This document shows, piece by piece, positions 51,677 through 60,966 of a stretch of DNA of 64,000 nucleotides. The notes below the pieces were generated by a model. The model was not told where the DNA came from. It made no database searches and worked only from the letters and a program-made list of their open reading frames with translations. The stretch is taken from NCBI RefSeq assembly GCF_004216555.1, contig NZ_SGWQ01000007.1, positions 248,001-312,000 on the forward strand. The letters are read 5' to 3'. Position 1 is the first letter of the stretch. Every line of letters begins with the position of its first letter. The stretch comes from Herbihabitans rhizosphaerae (GTDB lineage: Bacteria; Actinomycetota; Actinomycetes; Mycobacteriales; Pseudonocardiaceae). The position numbers were made by a program, and so were the translations under genes.

Positions 51677-52698
51677 TGCAGCGAAGATCGTTCGGGCGAG
51701 CCGTGCTCGCGGTGGTGGCGGGCCTGGTACTGGCGTCGTGCAGCGGTGGCACCGCCACCTCGGGCAACCAGAGCGCGGGCCAGGCCCCACCCGCGCAGGC
51801 CGACGGCGGCCGCACCTTTCCGGTGAAGGTCACCCACAAGTACGGCACCACCGAGGTGCGCAAGGCCGACAAGATCGTCACCCTCGGCCTGTCCGACCAC
51901 GAGATCGTGCTCGCACTCGGTGCCAAGCCGGTCGGCGTCGTCGACTGGTTCAAGGAGCGCCCGTTCGGGAAGTTCCCGTGGCAGAAGGCGAAGTGGGGCG
52001 ACACCGAGCCGCAGATCGTCGGCGAGCGCGACGACTACAACATGGAACGGATCATCGCGCTGCAGCCGGACCTGATCATCGCGCAGTACAGCGGGATGAA
52101 GAAGGAGCAGTACGACGCGCTGTCGCGCCTCTTCCCGGTGGTGGCGCAACCGGTCGGGTACGCCGACTATGCCGCGCCGTGGCAGGAGATGACCCGCGTG
52201 GTCGGCCGCGCGATGGCCAAGTCCGACCAGGCCGAAGCGCTGATCAAGGGTATCGACGACCGGTATGCCGCGGTGCGCGAGCGGAACCCGAAGTTCGGGC
52301 AGAAGACGATCGTCGTCGGCGACAGCTTCCAGCCGGGCGCCTACGCCGCGTTCGCCGCGCACGACCCGAAGGCCGGGTTCATGGTCGAACTGGGCTTCAA
52401 GACGCCGCCGCGGATCGCCGCCGCGCCCAAGGAGCAGAACGTGGTCGAGGTCGGCTCCGAGGGGCTGGGCCTGTTCGAGGCCGACGTCGCCGTGTGGCTC
52501 ACCTCGTCGGAGGACGCCGTGCGGCGCACCCAGTCGGATCCGTTGTACCGCAAGCTGAAAGTGGCGACCGAGGGCCGTGATCTGTTCATCCCGTACGAGA
52601 CCCCGCCGATCGGCGCGGCGTTGTCCTTCGGCACCGTGCTGAGCATCCCGTACGCCATCGACAACGCGGTGCCGCTGCTGGCCAAGGCTGTCAAATAG
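51676..52698 (+). CDS. Fe(III)-siderophore ABC transporter substrate-binding lipoprotein
   Basis: A 340-residue class III solute-binding lipoprotein: signal peptide (RAVLAVVAGLVLASC) with lipobox LASC at residue 22, then the FecB/FhuD-type domain (DKIVTLGLSDHEIVLALGAK, ITPE-type segment MERIIALQPDLIIAQYSG, YAAVRERNPKFG). It captures a ferric siderophore, probably a hydroxamate or catecholate, for the permeases that follow. The ATG at 51676 overlaps the iron box and lacks a Shine-Dalgarno. The permease genes start two bases after its stop. No ATP-binding gene is in the operon. Confidence 0.88.
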   Translation: MQRRSFGRAVLAVVAGLVLASCSGGTATSGNQSAGQAPPAQADGGRTFPVKVTHKYGTTEVRKADKIVTLGLSDHEIVLALGAKPVGVVDWFKERPFGKFPWQKAKWGDTEPQIVGERDDYNMERIIALQPDLIIAQYSGMKKEQYDALSRLFPVVAQPVGYADYAAPWQEMTRVVGRAMAKSDQAEALIKGIDDRYAAVRERNPKFGQKTIVVGDSFQPGAYAAFAAHDPKAGFMVELGFKTPPRIAAAPKEQNVVEVGSEGLGLFEADVAVWLTSSEDAVRRTQSDPLYRKLKVATEGRDLFIPYETPPIGAALSFGTVLSIPYAIDNAVPLLAKAVK

Positions 52699-52700
52699 GG

Positions 52701-53696
52701 ATGATCCGCACAGCACGTGTCGCGGGACTCGTCGCGGCGCTCGGGGTTCTGGCCGTCGCGGTGGTGCTGTCACTGTGGCTCGGCTCGACCGACATCGCGT
52801 TCGGCGACGCGCTCGCCGTGCTCTGGCGCGACGACGGGTCGACCGACGCGGTGACCATCCGGCAGGTGCGCGCGCCGCGTGCGGCACTGGCGATCCTGGT
52901 CGGCATCGCGTTGGGGCTCTCCGGTGCGGTGATGCAGGCGCTGACCCGCAATCCGTTGGCGGAACCCGGTTTGCTCGGCGTGACGATGGGTTCCTCGACG
53001 GCCGTCGTGGTGGCCATCGGGTTCTTCGGCCTGTCCGGTGTGCTCGCGCACGTGTGGTTCGCGATCATCGGCGCCGCGCTGGCCGCGACCGTGGTGTACC
53101 TGCTCGGCGCCACCGGCCGGTCGATCGTCACGCCGGACCGGATCGTGCTCGCCGGCGCCGCGGTGACCGCCGTCCTGCTCGCGTTCAACTCGGCCGTGCT
53201 GCTGCTGGACCCGTTGGCGTTCAACGAGTTCCGCTTCTGGAACGTGGGATCGCTGGCCGGCCGGCGGGCCGACGTGCTGGCGGTGGTCGCGCCGTTCGTG
53301 CTCGCCGGCACCGTGCTCACCCTCGCGTTGGCGCACGCGCTGAACGCGCTGGCACTGGGCGAGGACGCCGGGCGCGGGCTCGGGGCCAACGTGACGCTGG
53401 TGCGGGTGCTGGCGGCGATCGCGCTCACCGTGCTGTGCGGCGCGGCGACCGCGGCGGCCGGGCCGATCGTGTTCGTCGGGCTGGCGGTGCCGCACGTGGC
53501 GCGCATGATCGCCGGGCCGGACCAGCGGTGGGTGATGGCGTACTCGGTGGTGCTCGGGCCGATCCTGATGCTGGTCGGCGACGTGATCGGCCGCGTGATC
53601 ATCGCACCGCGGGAGATGCAGGTCGGCATCGTGATCGCGTTCATCGGCGCACCGGTGTTCCTGGCGCTGTGCCTGCGCAGCAAGGTGAGCCTGTGA
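52701..53696 (+). CDS. FecCD-family siderophore permease 1
   Basis: A 331-residue FecCD-type permease with about nine to ten membrane segments and the family motifs RAPRAALAILVGIALGLSGA, QALTRNPLAEPGLLGVTMGS and IVFVGLAVPHVARM. It forms a heterodimer with the following permease to move ferric siderophore into the cytoplasm. It begins two bases after the binding-protein stop. The ATPase must come from elsewhere in the genome. Confidence 0.88.
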   Translation: MIRTARVAGLVAALGVLAVAVVLSLWLGSTDIAFGDALAVLWRDDGSTDAVTIRQVRAPRAALAILVGIALGLSGAVMQALTRNPLAEPGLLGVTMGSSTAVVVAIGFFGLSGVLAHVWFAIIGAALAATVVYLLGATGRSIVTPDRIVLAGAAVTAVLLAFNSAVLLLDPLAFNEFRFWNVGSLAGRRADVLAVVAPFVLAGTVLTLALAHALNALALGEDAGRGLGANVTLVRVLAAIALTVLCGAATAAAGPIVFVGLAVPHVARMIAGPDQRWVMAYSVVLGPILMLVGDVIGRVIIAPREMQVGIVIAFIGAPVFLALCLRSKVSL

Positions 53697-54691
53697 AGGC
53701 CCTGCGCGCCCGGCCGGTGGCGGTCGGCGCGCTTCTGGCGGTCGTGATCGTGTGCGTCGGGGTATACGCGCTGACCTCCGGCGAGGTGCGGCTGTCCGTA
53801 CCGGACGTGCTGGACTCCTTGCTGGGCAACGGAAATCCGGTGTCCGACACAGTGGTGCTCCGACTGCGGCTGCCCCGTGTGCTGACCGCGATCCTGGTCG
53901 GTGCGGCGCTCGCGGTGAGCGGTGCGGTGATGCAGAGCCTGACCCGCAACGTGCTCGGCAGCCCCGACTTCCTCGGCATCGTGTACGGCGCGACCACCGG
54001 TGCGCTGATCACGATCATCTGGATCGGCGGCACGCTCGCGGAGATCTCGTTCGGCGCGTTCGTCGGCGGGATGGCCACCGCAATGCTGATGTACGTGCTG
54101 CTGTACCGGCGCGGGCTGCACGGCTTCCGGTTGGTACTGGTCGGCGTGGGGCTCTCGGCGATGCTGGTCGCGTTCAACCAGTACCTGATCACCCGCGCGG
54201 TGCTCTATGAGGCGCTGGCGGCACAGGCCTGGATGACCGGCAGCCTCAACCTGCGCGGCTGGAACGACGTGCTGGCCATGGGTGTGGTGCTCGCCGTGTT
54301 GCTTCCGGCTGCGCTGCTCGGTGCCCGCGCGCTGGGCGCGCTGGAGCTCGGCGAGGAGATGGCGGCCGGTCTCGGCGTACCGGTGCGGGCCGCACGTGCC
54401 GCGTTCCTGGCGATCAGCGTGGCGCTGGCCGCGGTGGCCACGGCGGTGACCGGGCCGATCGTGTTCGTCGCGCTCATCGCACCGCAGGTGGCACGCAGGC
54501 TGACCGGTTCGCAGGGGCCCGGATTGCTGCCGGCCGCGCTGCTGGGCGCAACGTTGCTTCTCGCCGGCGATGTTGCGGTGCAACGACTGTTCCCCACATC
54601 GCAACTTCCGGTCGGAATCGCAACGTCGATGGTGGGCGGGCTCTACTTGGCCTGGTTGTTGTCGTCGGAGTGGCGCCAGCGCTCCCGGTAG
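53693..54691 (+). CDS. FecCD-family siderophore permease 2
   Basis: A 332-residue FecCD permease: LRLPRVLTAILVGAALAVSG, QSLTRNVLGSPDFLGIVYG, IVFVALIAPQVARRLTG and a C-terminal PVGIATSMVGG segment. The GTG at 53693 overlaps the permease 1 stop by four bases. Its 3' end overlaps the convergent DUF5313 gene by 49 bases, so the last 16 codons also lie over that gene. No ATPase gene follows. Confidence 0.87.
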   Translation: MKALRARPVAVGALLAVVIVCVGVYALTSGEVRLSVPDVLDSLLGNGNPVSDTVVLRLRLPRVLTAILVGAALAVSGAVMQSLTRNVLGSPDFLGIVYGATTGALITIIWIGGTLAEISFGAFVGGMATAMLMYVLLYRRGLHGFRLVLVGVGLSAMLVAFNQYLITRAVLYEALAAQAWMTGSLNLRGWNDVLAMGVVLAVLLPAALLGARALGALELGEEMAAGLGVPVRAARAAFLAISVALAAVATAVTGPIVFVALIAPQVARRLTGSQGPGLLPAALLGATLLLAGDVAVQRLFPTSQLPVGIATSMVGGLYLAWLLSSEWRQRSR

Positions 54692-55065
54692 CGCTTGGCC
54701 CGGCCGGCATTGGCATCGGCGTCGAGCGCGCGCCGCACGGCGGTGCCGTGGCCCTGCGGGTAGCCGTTCTTGGCCAGCCGGTGGTCGACGCTCTCCACCG
54801 CGTACGCGGCCGTGAACCGCAGGCTCACCAGCAGCCCGAGCAGCACCGAGCCGAGCGCGATCGGCCACGCCCCGCCGATCAGCACGAGTATCGCCAGCAA
54901 CGCGCCGAGCACCGGTGCGATCTGGACGAACCCGCGCAGGAATACCCTGGCCAGCCAGGTGCGGCAGGTGCCGTCGAAGAGCACCCACTCGCGATACCTC
55001 GGCGGCAGTGTGCCGGCGTACTGGTACCAGAGCCAGCGCACCGGGTCGGGACGCTTGTGCGACAA
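54643..55065 (-). CDS. DUF5313-type small membrane protein
   Basis: A 140-residue protein matching DUF5313 of mycobacteria and relatives: RPDPVRWLWYQYAGTLPPRY, then CRTWLARVFLRGF, two hydrophobic segments (IAPVLGALLAILVLIG, WPIALGSVLLGLLVSLRF), and a basic tail. Function unknown. The likely start is a TTG at 55065, five bases after the F420-family gene stop, with no strong ribosome-binding site, suggesting coupling. It overlaps the permease gene on the other strand. Confidence 0.65.
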   Translation of the reverse strand: MSHKRPDPVRWLWYQYAGTLPPRYREWVLFDGTCRTWLARVFLRGFVQIAPVLGALLAILVLIGGAWPIALGSVLLGLLVSLRFTAAYAVESVDHRLAKNGYPQGHGTAVRRALDADANAGRAKRYRERWRHSDDNNQAK

Positions 55066-55070
55066 CGGTT

Positions 55071-55589
55071 TCAGCGTTGCTCGGGGTCGAGCCGGAACAC
55101 CCGGATCTCGCGCGTGGTGCGTTCGCGGTACACGTCGTATGCCTTGGCACGCTTGACGAACTCGGCGAACACCCGGTCCCGCTCCTCGCCGTCGAGCAAC
55201 GTCGCGCGTACCGGGATCTCCTTGCCGGCAAGGGTGACGACGGCCTCCGGGTCGGCCAGCAGATTGCCGGTCCACGCCGGGTGGTGCTGCTGCCCGAAGT
55301 TGCTGCCCACCACGTACGCGCGATTGCCCTCGCGGTAGTGCAGCAGCGGCTGCCGGCGCGGCAGGCCGGACTTGCGGCCGGTCGTGGTGAGCAGCAACGT
55401 CGGCGCGCTGAACGCGCCGAGAATCCCGTACTTGCCCTTGCTGCGCTCCAGCAGCTTGCGGTCCACCGGCGTGAGCGTCCTGATCAGCCAGGAACCGGGC
55501 TTGGTCGCACCGAACGCGGCCGCCGCCCTGGCGACCGGGTTGTCCGTGGTGCCCCACCGGACCTCGGGAAACGCGGGTTCGTCAGCCAT
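55071..55589 (-). CDS. Deazaflavin (F420)-dependent nitroreductase family protein (Ddn-like)
   Basis: A 172-residue intact Ddn/DUF385 protein: GAFSAPTLLLTTTGRKSGLP near residue 80 and AYVVGSNFGQQHHPAWTGNL near residue 110 form the F420-contacting strand and turn. Family members use reduced F420 to reduce quinones, nitro compounds or enones. GAGAGG lies six bases before the ATG at 55589. It is a useful intact reference for the truncated relative at 5379. It probably shares a transcript with the AGPS-like oxidase gene 10 bases upstream and the DUF5313 gene downstream. Confidence 0.82.
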   Translation of the reverse strand: MADEPAFPEVRWGTTDNPVARAAAAFGATKPGSWLIRTLTPVDRKLLERSKGKYGILGAFSAPTLLLTTTGRKSGLPRRQPLLHYREGNRAYVVGSNFGQQHHPAWTGNLLADPEAVVTLAGKEIPVRATLLDGEERDRVFAEFVKRAKAYDVYRERTTREIRVFRLDPEQR

Positions 55590-55599
55590 CGTGAGCCTC

Positions 55600-57177
55600 T
55601 CAGATGAGTACACCGGGATTGAGGATTCCGTTGGGGTCCAAGGCGTTCTTCGCCGCACGCAGCGCCGCCGCGAACGGTTCGGGGCGCTGCCGGTCGTAGG
55701 TGGGACGGTGGTCGCGGCCGACCGCGTGGTGATGGGTGACCGTGGCGCGGTGCTTCAAGAGGGTTTCGCTCGCCGCGGCCTTGATCTCGTCCCACATGGA
55801 CAGTTCCGCGCCGGGCCGGCCGGGGGCGATCACGGTGAAGTAGGGAGCCGCGCCGTCCGGATACACGTGGGTGAACCGGCAGTTGAGCACGCCGTCCGCG
55901 CCGCAGATCTCGCGGACCGCGGCGCCCACCTCGGTGCGCACCGCGGTGATCAGCGCGCCGATCCGGTCCCAGGTCGTCGCGGTCTCGAACGTCTCCACGA
56001 TCGCGCCCATCCGAGCAAGGCCGTCGCGTAGGTACGGCATCCGCAGGAACGCCGACCGCCACGCCTCCACGGCGTCCCCGGAGCCGGAGCCAGAACCGGC
56101 TCGGGCGGTGCCGCCGTGCTGACCGGCGATGTCCACGGCCAGCGCCAGCCGGTCGTCCACCGGACCGATCGAGGACTCGAAACCCAGTACCAGCACGGAG
56201 TTCCGGCCGTCGCCCGCACCGGAGAACATCGCCTCGCCCTGGTCCAGCAGCCGGCAGTTCGCCGGATGCAGCCCCGACTGCGCCACCGCGCGCGTCGCCT
56301 CCACGGCGGCGTCGAACGAGGAGAACGACACCGACGTGGACGCCTTGTGCGACGGGCGATCCTGCACGCGCATCCACGCCTCGGTGATCACCCCGAGAAT
56401 GCCCTCGGACCCGAGGAACAGCCGATCCGGCGACGGGCCGGCACCCGACCCGGGCAGCCGGAACGACTCGCTCACGCCGGCCGGGGTGACCACCCGCAGC
56501 GACTCGACCAGGTCGTCGATGTGCGTGTACAGCGTGGCGTAGTGCCCGCCGGCGCGGGTGGCGAGCCAGCCGCCGAGCGTGGAGAACTCGAAGCTCTGCG
56601 GGAAGTGCCGCAGCGTCAGCCCGTGCGGGCGAAGCTGGTCCTCCAGTACCGGGCCGAGCGCGCCGGCCTGGATCCGCGCCGCACGGCTGACCTCGTCGAT
56701 CTCCAGCACGCGATCCATCCGGGTGAGGTCCAGTGACAGCACGCCCCGATGGTCGCCGCTGTGATCGCCGCCCCGGTATTCCACTCCGCCGACCACCGAC
56801 GAGCCGCCGCCGTACGGGATCACCGCCACGTTCGCCGAGCCGGCCCAGTCCACGACCGACACCAGCTCGGCCTCGGTGCGAGGGAGTGCCACCACGTCCG
56901 GCGCGGCGCGCACGTCGCCGCGCAACGCGCGCACCACGTCCCGGTACGCCTTGCCGTAGGTGTGCCCGGCGCGATGCTCGGGACCGGTCGAGCAGAACGG
57001 GCTCAGCGTCGCCGGAACGTCCACAGTGGACGGCGGGAGGTCGAGGTCGGCCACGTCCGGCACCGGCAGTGGCTCGTCGGCGAGGCCGGGCAGCATCGCC
57101 GCCATCGCGACGCACTCTCCGTCCGGCACGGCCGCGTCCGTCCAGCCCCAACCCCACCACGATCGTGTGCGCTTCAC
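55600..57177 (-). CDS. FAD-linked oxidase, alkylglycerone-phosphate synthase (AgpS)-like
   Basis: A 525-residue PCMH flavoprotein: VAVIPYGGGSSVVGGVE near residue 117 (FAD pyrophosphate loop), RHFPQSFEFSTLGGWLATRA near residue 195, FLGSEGILGVITEAWMRV, and the C-terminal THHHAVGRDHRP (His triad) near residue 475 typical of alkyl-dihydroxyacetone-phosphate synthase. The bacterial enzymes may make ether-linked lipids or act as other FAD oxidases. The ATG at 57177 starts KRTRSWWGWGW, an N-terminus seen in the family. It is divergent from LAL regulator 3 and carries one exact iterated palindrome. Confidence 0.82.
   Translation of the reverse strand: MKRTRSWWGWGWTDAAVPDGECVAMAAMLPGLADEPLPVPDVADLDLPPSTVDVPATLSPFCSTGPEHRAGHTYGKAYRDVVRALRGDVRAAPDVVALPRTEAELVSVVDWAGSANVAVIPYGGGSSVVGGVEYRGGDHSGDHRGVLSLDLTRMDRVLEIDEVSRAARIQAGALGPVLEDQLRPHGLTLRHFPQSFEFSTLGGWLATRAGGHYATLYTHIDDLVESLRVVTPAGVSESFRLPGSGAGPSPDRLFLGSEGILGVITEAWMRVQDRPSHKASTSVSFSSFDAAVEATRAVAQSGLHPANCRLLDQGEAMFSGAGDGRNSVLVLGFESSIGPVDDRLALAVDIAGQHGGTARAGSGSGSGDAVEAWRSAFLRMPYLRDGLARMGAIVETFETATTWDRIGALITAVRTEVGAAVREICGADGVLNCRFTHVYPDGAAPYFTVIAPGRPGAELSMWDEIKAAASETLLKHRATVTHHHAVGRDHRPTYDRQRPEPFAAALRAAKNALDPNGILNPGVLI
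57019..57031. repeat. Iterated palindrome GTCCACAGTGGAC
   Basis: Exact copy 8 of 8, in the AgpS-like gene (encodes STVDVP on the reverse strand). Confidence 0.6.
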
Positions 57178-57498
57178 GCCAGCACGGTACCCAGAGAAGA
57201 GACCAGAGAAGAGAGAGGCGGCGGGGAGAGAGCTCGGGTGCGGTTGCTCATCTCCCCGCCGCTGGGCGGGCGCCCGCGACTCCGCGTCAGGAGTGACCCG
57301 CGCTGCCGGGGGTCGCGGTCATCGGCGCCACGGATCACTGTCCAACCTCGGCGGCCGCGAAACAACCGGGGTGCCACCCCGTAGGGATACGTATCTATTG
57401 CGCCTGTTCACGGGCTGATTGCGCCATCTGGCTGGCGTTGCTTCCTCCCGCCGCGCACACGTGCTTAATGTGCCCGGAGCAGCTCAAAGGGAGTACTG
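57178..57498. other. Divergent intergenic region with short repeats
   Basis: It holds a perfect tandem duplication of CCAGAGAAGAGA (57191-57214), a polypurine stretch after it, and the palindrome GATACGTATC (57386-57395), about 100 bases before LAL regulator 3. The palindrome could be a regulator site. No gene was seen. Confidence 0.5.
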
Positions 57499-60390
57499 AT
57501 GGCGCACGGCAACGGGACCGGTTCCCGGTTCTCGACGGCCTCGGTCTGGCGGCCCACGACGGATGTGGTGGGGCGAGCCGACGAGCTTGCCGCTCTGCTG
57601 TCCACGGTGACCTCACCTCCGGCGGTGGCGTTCGTCGCGGGCGAGGCCGGGATGGGCAAGACCAGACTGCTGCGCGCCGCCGTCGACACGCACTGGAACG
57701 GCAACCGGTGGACGGCGATGGGCTTCTGCCACGCCGGCACGGCGCCGTTCCGCTACGGCCCGGTGCTCGACTGTCTGCGTTCGGTCGGCCCGAGGATCGC
57801 CGGTGCCATGCTGAACCCGGTCACCGGCGCGCTGCGGCCGTACCTGCCGGAGATCGCCGAGATCCTGCCGCCGGACCCGCCGAGGTTGGACGACGGCAAC
57901 GCGGCCCGGCACCGGCTGTTCCGTGCCGTGCGCGAGGTGCTGGTCGCGGTGGGCCCGAGCGTGCTGGTGCTCGACGACGTGCAGTGGATCGACGACGACA
58001 CCCGCGACCTGCTGCGCTTCCTGCTCGCGGATCCGCCGTCGGGGCTCGCGCTGGTGCTGGCGTACCGGCCGGAGGAGCTGTCCGACGGCGGCCCGCTCGG
58101 CGCGACCGTGTCGCCGGGGCCGGCCACCACGATGCTGCGGCTGGACCTGCGGCCGCTGGACGTGGACGGCGTTCGCGCGCTGATCACCGAGGCGGCACCG
58201 GACGCGGCCGCGCCGGGCGAGTACGTGGCCGCGGTGCACCGCCACTCGGCCGGGATTCCCGTGGTGGCAACGGAGATCACGCATTCGGTGCTGGCCGCCG
58301 GCCTGCCGTCCAAGCCGTCGTCGGTGACGATCGTGCCGGTGCCACGGTCGGTCGCGGAGAGCACCGTGCGCCTGCTCGCCGAGTTGGACGACGACGCGGT
58401 GGCGATCGTGATGGCCGCGGCGGTGGTCGACGAGCCGGCGACGGCCGATCTGCTCACCCAGGTCGCCGCGCTGGACACGATGCGGGCGCGGCCGGCGCTG
58501 GTGTCTGCGTTGCGCGGCAACGTGTTGGTGCGGCTCGGCGCGAATCGCTACGGGTTCCGGCACGCGATGGCGCGGCGCGCGGCTTACGAGCGGCTGACCG
58601 GACCGGAGGCCGAGGACCTGCACGTGCGGGCGCTGCGAGCGTTGCGCAAGCGCCGGCCGGTGCCGTACGTGCGGCTGGCCGAGCACGCCAGGTGTGCGGG
58701 TCGGCTTGCCGACTGGGTGGCCTACGCCGAGGCGGCGGCGGACGCGGCGGCGGCGTCCGGGGACGCGGAGAGCGCGGTCGGGATCCTCGGCCGGTTGCTC
58801 GCCGAGCCGGACCTGCAACCGTCCGATGTGGACCGGATCGCGCCGAAGTACGCGCGGGTCGCGGTGTCCGGGCTGGATCAGCACGACGTCACCGATTTAC
58901 TGGCCAAGTTGATGGCCGATCACCGGCTGTCCGACGAGGTGCGCGGCGAGATCCGGCTCAGTCTCGGGTTGTTGCTGCTGCGCCAGGAGGACGGTCTGGA
59001 GGCCGGGCGCACCGAGCTGGAGCTGGCGGTCAGCGAGCTGCGCGGGCGGCCCGAGATCGCGGCGCGCGGGATGACCGTGTTGGCCGAGCCGTACATCGGG
59101 TTGTTGCCGGTGGAGGAGAGCCTGCGGTGGATGCGGCGCAGCGAGGAGGTGCTCGACGCGTGTTCTGATCGCCTGATGCGGCTGACGCTGCTGGCGAACG
59201 TGATCGCGAACCGGGCGCACACCGGGGACACGGCGGCGCACGAGATGGTGCACATGCTGCCGGACCGGGTGACCTGCGCGCGGGAGCAGCGCGAGTTGGC
59301 GCGGGCGCACTGCAACCTGGCGGACGCGTGGTCCTGGCTCGGGCACTACGAGCGGGCGCGCACCCAGTTGGCCAACGGGCTGCGGCTGGCCGAGGACTGC
59401 GATGCCCGGTACATCGTGAGCGTCGGTGTGACGACCGAGCTGCGGCTGGACTGGCACGCGGGTGACTGGACCCGGTTGGCCGCGCGGGCGCAGGGGTTCC
59501 TGGAGTCACACTCGGAGTTGTTGCCGGTCACCTCGGAGTTGTCGCTGGTGCTCGCGTTGCTGGCGGTGGCGCGCGGTGAGTGGGACGACGCGACGCGGTA
59601 CTTCGAGCAGACCGGCCTGCGCACGCCGGCCAACGCGATCACGCCGGTGGTGATCTCCGCGAGTGCCGGGATGGTGCGCATGATGTTGTCCCGCGATGAT
59701 CCGGATGGTGCCGTCGCGGAGGCGGCGCACGGCCTGGACGTGTTGCGCGGCAAGGGAATCTGGGCGTGGGGCGGCACGCTGGTGCCGGCCACGGTGGCCG
59801 CGTACTGCCGGGCGGGCCGGGTCGAGGAAGCGGAGTCGCTGCTCGGTGAGTTGCGGTCCGGGATCGACGGGAGCGACGCGCCGCTGGTGCGCGCGAGCCT
59901 GCCCGCGTGCGAGGGCGACATCGCGGCCGCGCATGGTGCGCTGGCCGAGGCGGTGGAGCGGTATGACGCCGCGTACACGGCGCACACCGGTCTGTCGCAG
60001 CCGTACGAGGCGGCGTTGCATTCGGAGAGCGCGGCACGGTGCCGGCTGCGACTGAACGAGGCGTCGGCCACGGAGTTGCTGACCGGCGTGGCGGACACGT
60101 TCGACCGGCTGGGTGCGACCAGGGACGCGGCGCGCTGCCGGCACCTGCTGCGCGGCAACGGGTCGGTGACACCGTCGCGGCGGGGGCGGCGTGGGTATGG
60201 GAACGAGTTGTCGCCGCGTGAGCGGGACGTGGCGCGGCTGCTGGCGGGGAACCTGACCAACCGGGAGATCGGGGATGTGCTGTTCCTGTCCAAGCGGACG
60301 GTCGAGCAGCACGTCGCGAATGTCCTGCGCAAGCTGGGGAAATCGTCGCGCTCCGAGCTGGTCGGAAGCGATGTGGTCGAGCGGCTGTAG
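57499..60390 (+). CDS. Large ATP-binding LuxR (LAL) regulator 3
   Basis: A 963-residue LAL regulator: Walker A FVAGEAGMGKTRLLRAAV near residue 48, Walker B VLVLDDVQWIDDDTRDLL near residue 155, a TPR-rich middle, and a C-terminal LuxR HTH (LSPRERDVARLLAGNLTNRE, then SKRTVEQHVANVLRKL). AGGGAG precedes the ATG. One TTA codon (58897-58899) suggests bldA dependence. It is one of three large ATPase-LuxR regulators in 21 kb and is divergent from the AgpS-like gene, its most likely local target. A secondary-metabolite role is inference. Confidence 0.88.
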   Translation: MAHGNGTGSRFSTASVWRPTTDVVGRADELAALLSTVTSPPAVAFVAGEAGMGKTRLLRAAVDTHWNGNRWTAMGFCHAGTAPFRYGPVLDCLRSVGPRIAGAMLNPVTGALRPYLPEIAEILPPDPPRLDDGNAARHRLFRAVREVLVAVGPSVLVLDDVQWIDDDTRDLLRFLLADPPSGLALVLAYRPEELSDGGPLGATVSPGPATTMLRLDLRPLDVDGVRALITEAAPDAAAPGEYVAAVHRHSAGIPVVATEITHSVLAAGLPSKPSSVTIVPVPRSVAESTVRLLAELDDDAVAIVMAAAVVDEPATADLLTQVAALDTMRARPALVSALRGNVLVRLGANRYGFRHAMARRAAYERLTGPEAEDLHVRALRALRKRRPVPYVRLAEHARCAGRLADWVAYAEAAADAAAASGDAESAVGILGRLLAEPDLQPSDVDRIAPKYARVAVSGLDQHDVTDLLAKLMADHRLSDEVRGEIRLSLGLLLLRQEDGLEAGRTELELAVSELRGRPEIAARGMTVLAEPYIGLLPVEESLRWMRRSEEVLDACSDRLMRLTLLANVIANRAHTGDTAAHEMVHMLPDRVTCAREQRELARAHCNLADAWSWLGHYERARTQLANGLRLAEDCDARYIVSVGVTTELRLDWHAGDWTRLAARAQGFLESHSELLPVTSELSLVLALLAVARGEWDDATRYFEQTGLRTPANAITPVVISASAGMVRMMLSRDDPDGAVAEAAHGLDVLRGKGIWAWGGTLVPATVAAYCRAGRVEEAESLLGELRSGIDGSDAPLVRASLPACEGDIAAAHGALAEAVERYDAAYTAHTGLSQPYEAALHSESAARCRLRLNEASATELLTGVADTFDRLGATRDAARCRHLLRGNGSVTPSRRGRRGYGNELSPRERDVARLLAGNLTNREIGDVLFLSKRTVEQHVANVLRKLGKSSRSELVGSDVVERL

Positions 60391-60499
60391 AAGATTTCCA
60401 AGATTTTTCGGCACTTGATGTCGAGATGGCGTGTTCCGGTTCGACGTAGTGGTGAGGCCGACGGAACGGCCCGCACCGCAGGACCGGAAGGAGAGAGCA

Positions 60500-60757
60500 A
60501 TGAACACCACGACCGCGACAGTGACCACGCTGCCGACCCCGTTGACCAACCGGGACCGCGCGGTGCTGCGGGCCGTCGCCGCTGGACGTTGTGAGATGGC
60601 CGCCGTCGGCGGATCGCTGATGGTGGACGGGTTGTGCTGCTGTGACCAGTTCGCCGGTACGCGGCTGAGCACAGCGGGCCTGATCGCCTGTGCCGGACAC
60701 GGATCCCGGACTGTGACGCTGACCGCGTCCGGTGCGGCGCTGCTGGAGGTGGCGTGA
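60500..60757 (+). CDS. Small hypothetical protein
   Basis: An 85-residue protein after GAAGGAGAGAGC. It starts MNTTTATVTTLPTPLTNRD, has a Cys cluster GLCCCDQFAG near residue 50 and another Cys at SLIACAG-like TAGLIACAGH, and looks like a short wHTH-type fold (DRAVLRAVAAGRC). Similar small proteins precede DUF7455 genes in actinomycetes. No function is known. Its stop overlaps the next start (GTGATG). Confidence 0.6.
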   Translation: MNTTTATVTTLPTPLTNRDRAVLRAVAAGRCEMAAVGGSLMVDGLCCCDQFAGTRLSTAGLIACAGHGSRTVTLTASGAALLEVA

Positions 60758-60966
60758 TGACCACGACGGCGGCGTTGACGAGGTTGGACCGTTGTGACGG
60801 GTGTTCGGCAGCGGCCGCGCACCTGGTGGTTCTGCCCGAGGGAGAGCTGATGTTCTGCGGGCACCACGCGCGCAAGCACGGCGCTCGGCTGAGGGAGCTG
60901 GGCGCGATCGTCATACCGGAAGGGTCAGCAGTAGATCCGACAACCGCGATCGAGGAGGGGCCGTAG
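60754..60966 (+). CDS. DUF7455-type small Cys/His protein
   Basis: A 70-residue protein: RLDRCDGCSAAAAHLVVLP and LMFCGHHARKHGARLRELGA supply C-x2-C and C-x-H-H ligands of a probable zinc site. The DRCD-C-A and FC-HH-R pattern identifies the DUF7455 family, common in actinobacteria near sigma-factor or helicase genes. GTG at 60754 (or ATG at 60757) overlaps the preceding stop. Its last 42 bases overlap the convergent LRR gene. Confidence 0.72.
   Translation: MMTTTAALTRLDRCDGCSAAAAHLVVLPEGELMFCGHHARKHGARLRELGAIVIPEGSAVDPTTAIEEGP

Noticed and set aside
52691-55231. Reverse ORF of 846 codons across the siderophore permeases
   Set aside because: Shadow of two permease genes and parts of two smaller reverse genes; composition is Arg/His/Gln-rich and domain-free.
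57438-59168. Forward ORF of 576 codons overlapping LAL regulator 3
   Set aside because: Arg/Ala-rich translation without motifs; the other frame encodes a complete LAL protein with Walker A and HTH.
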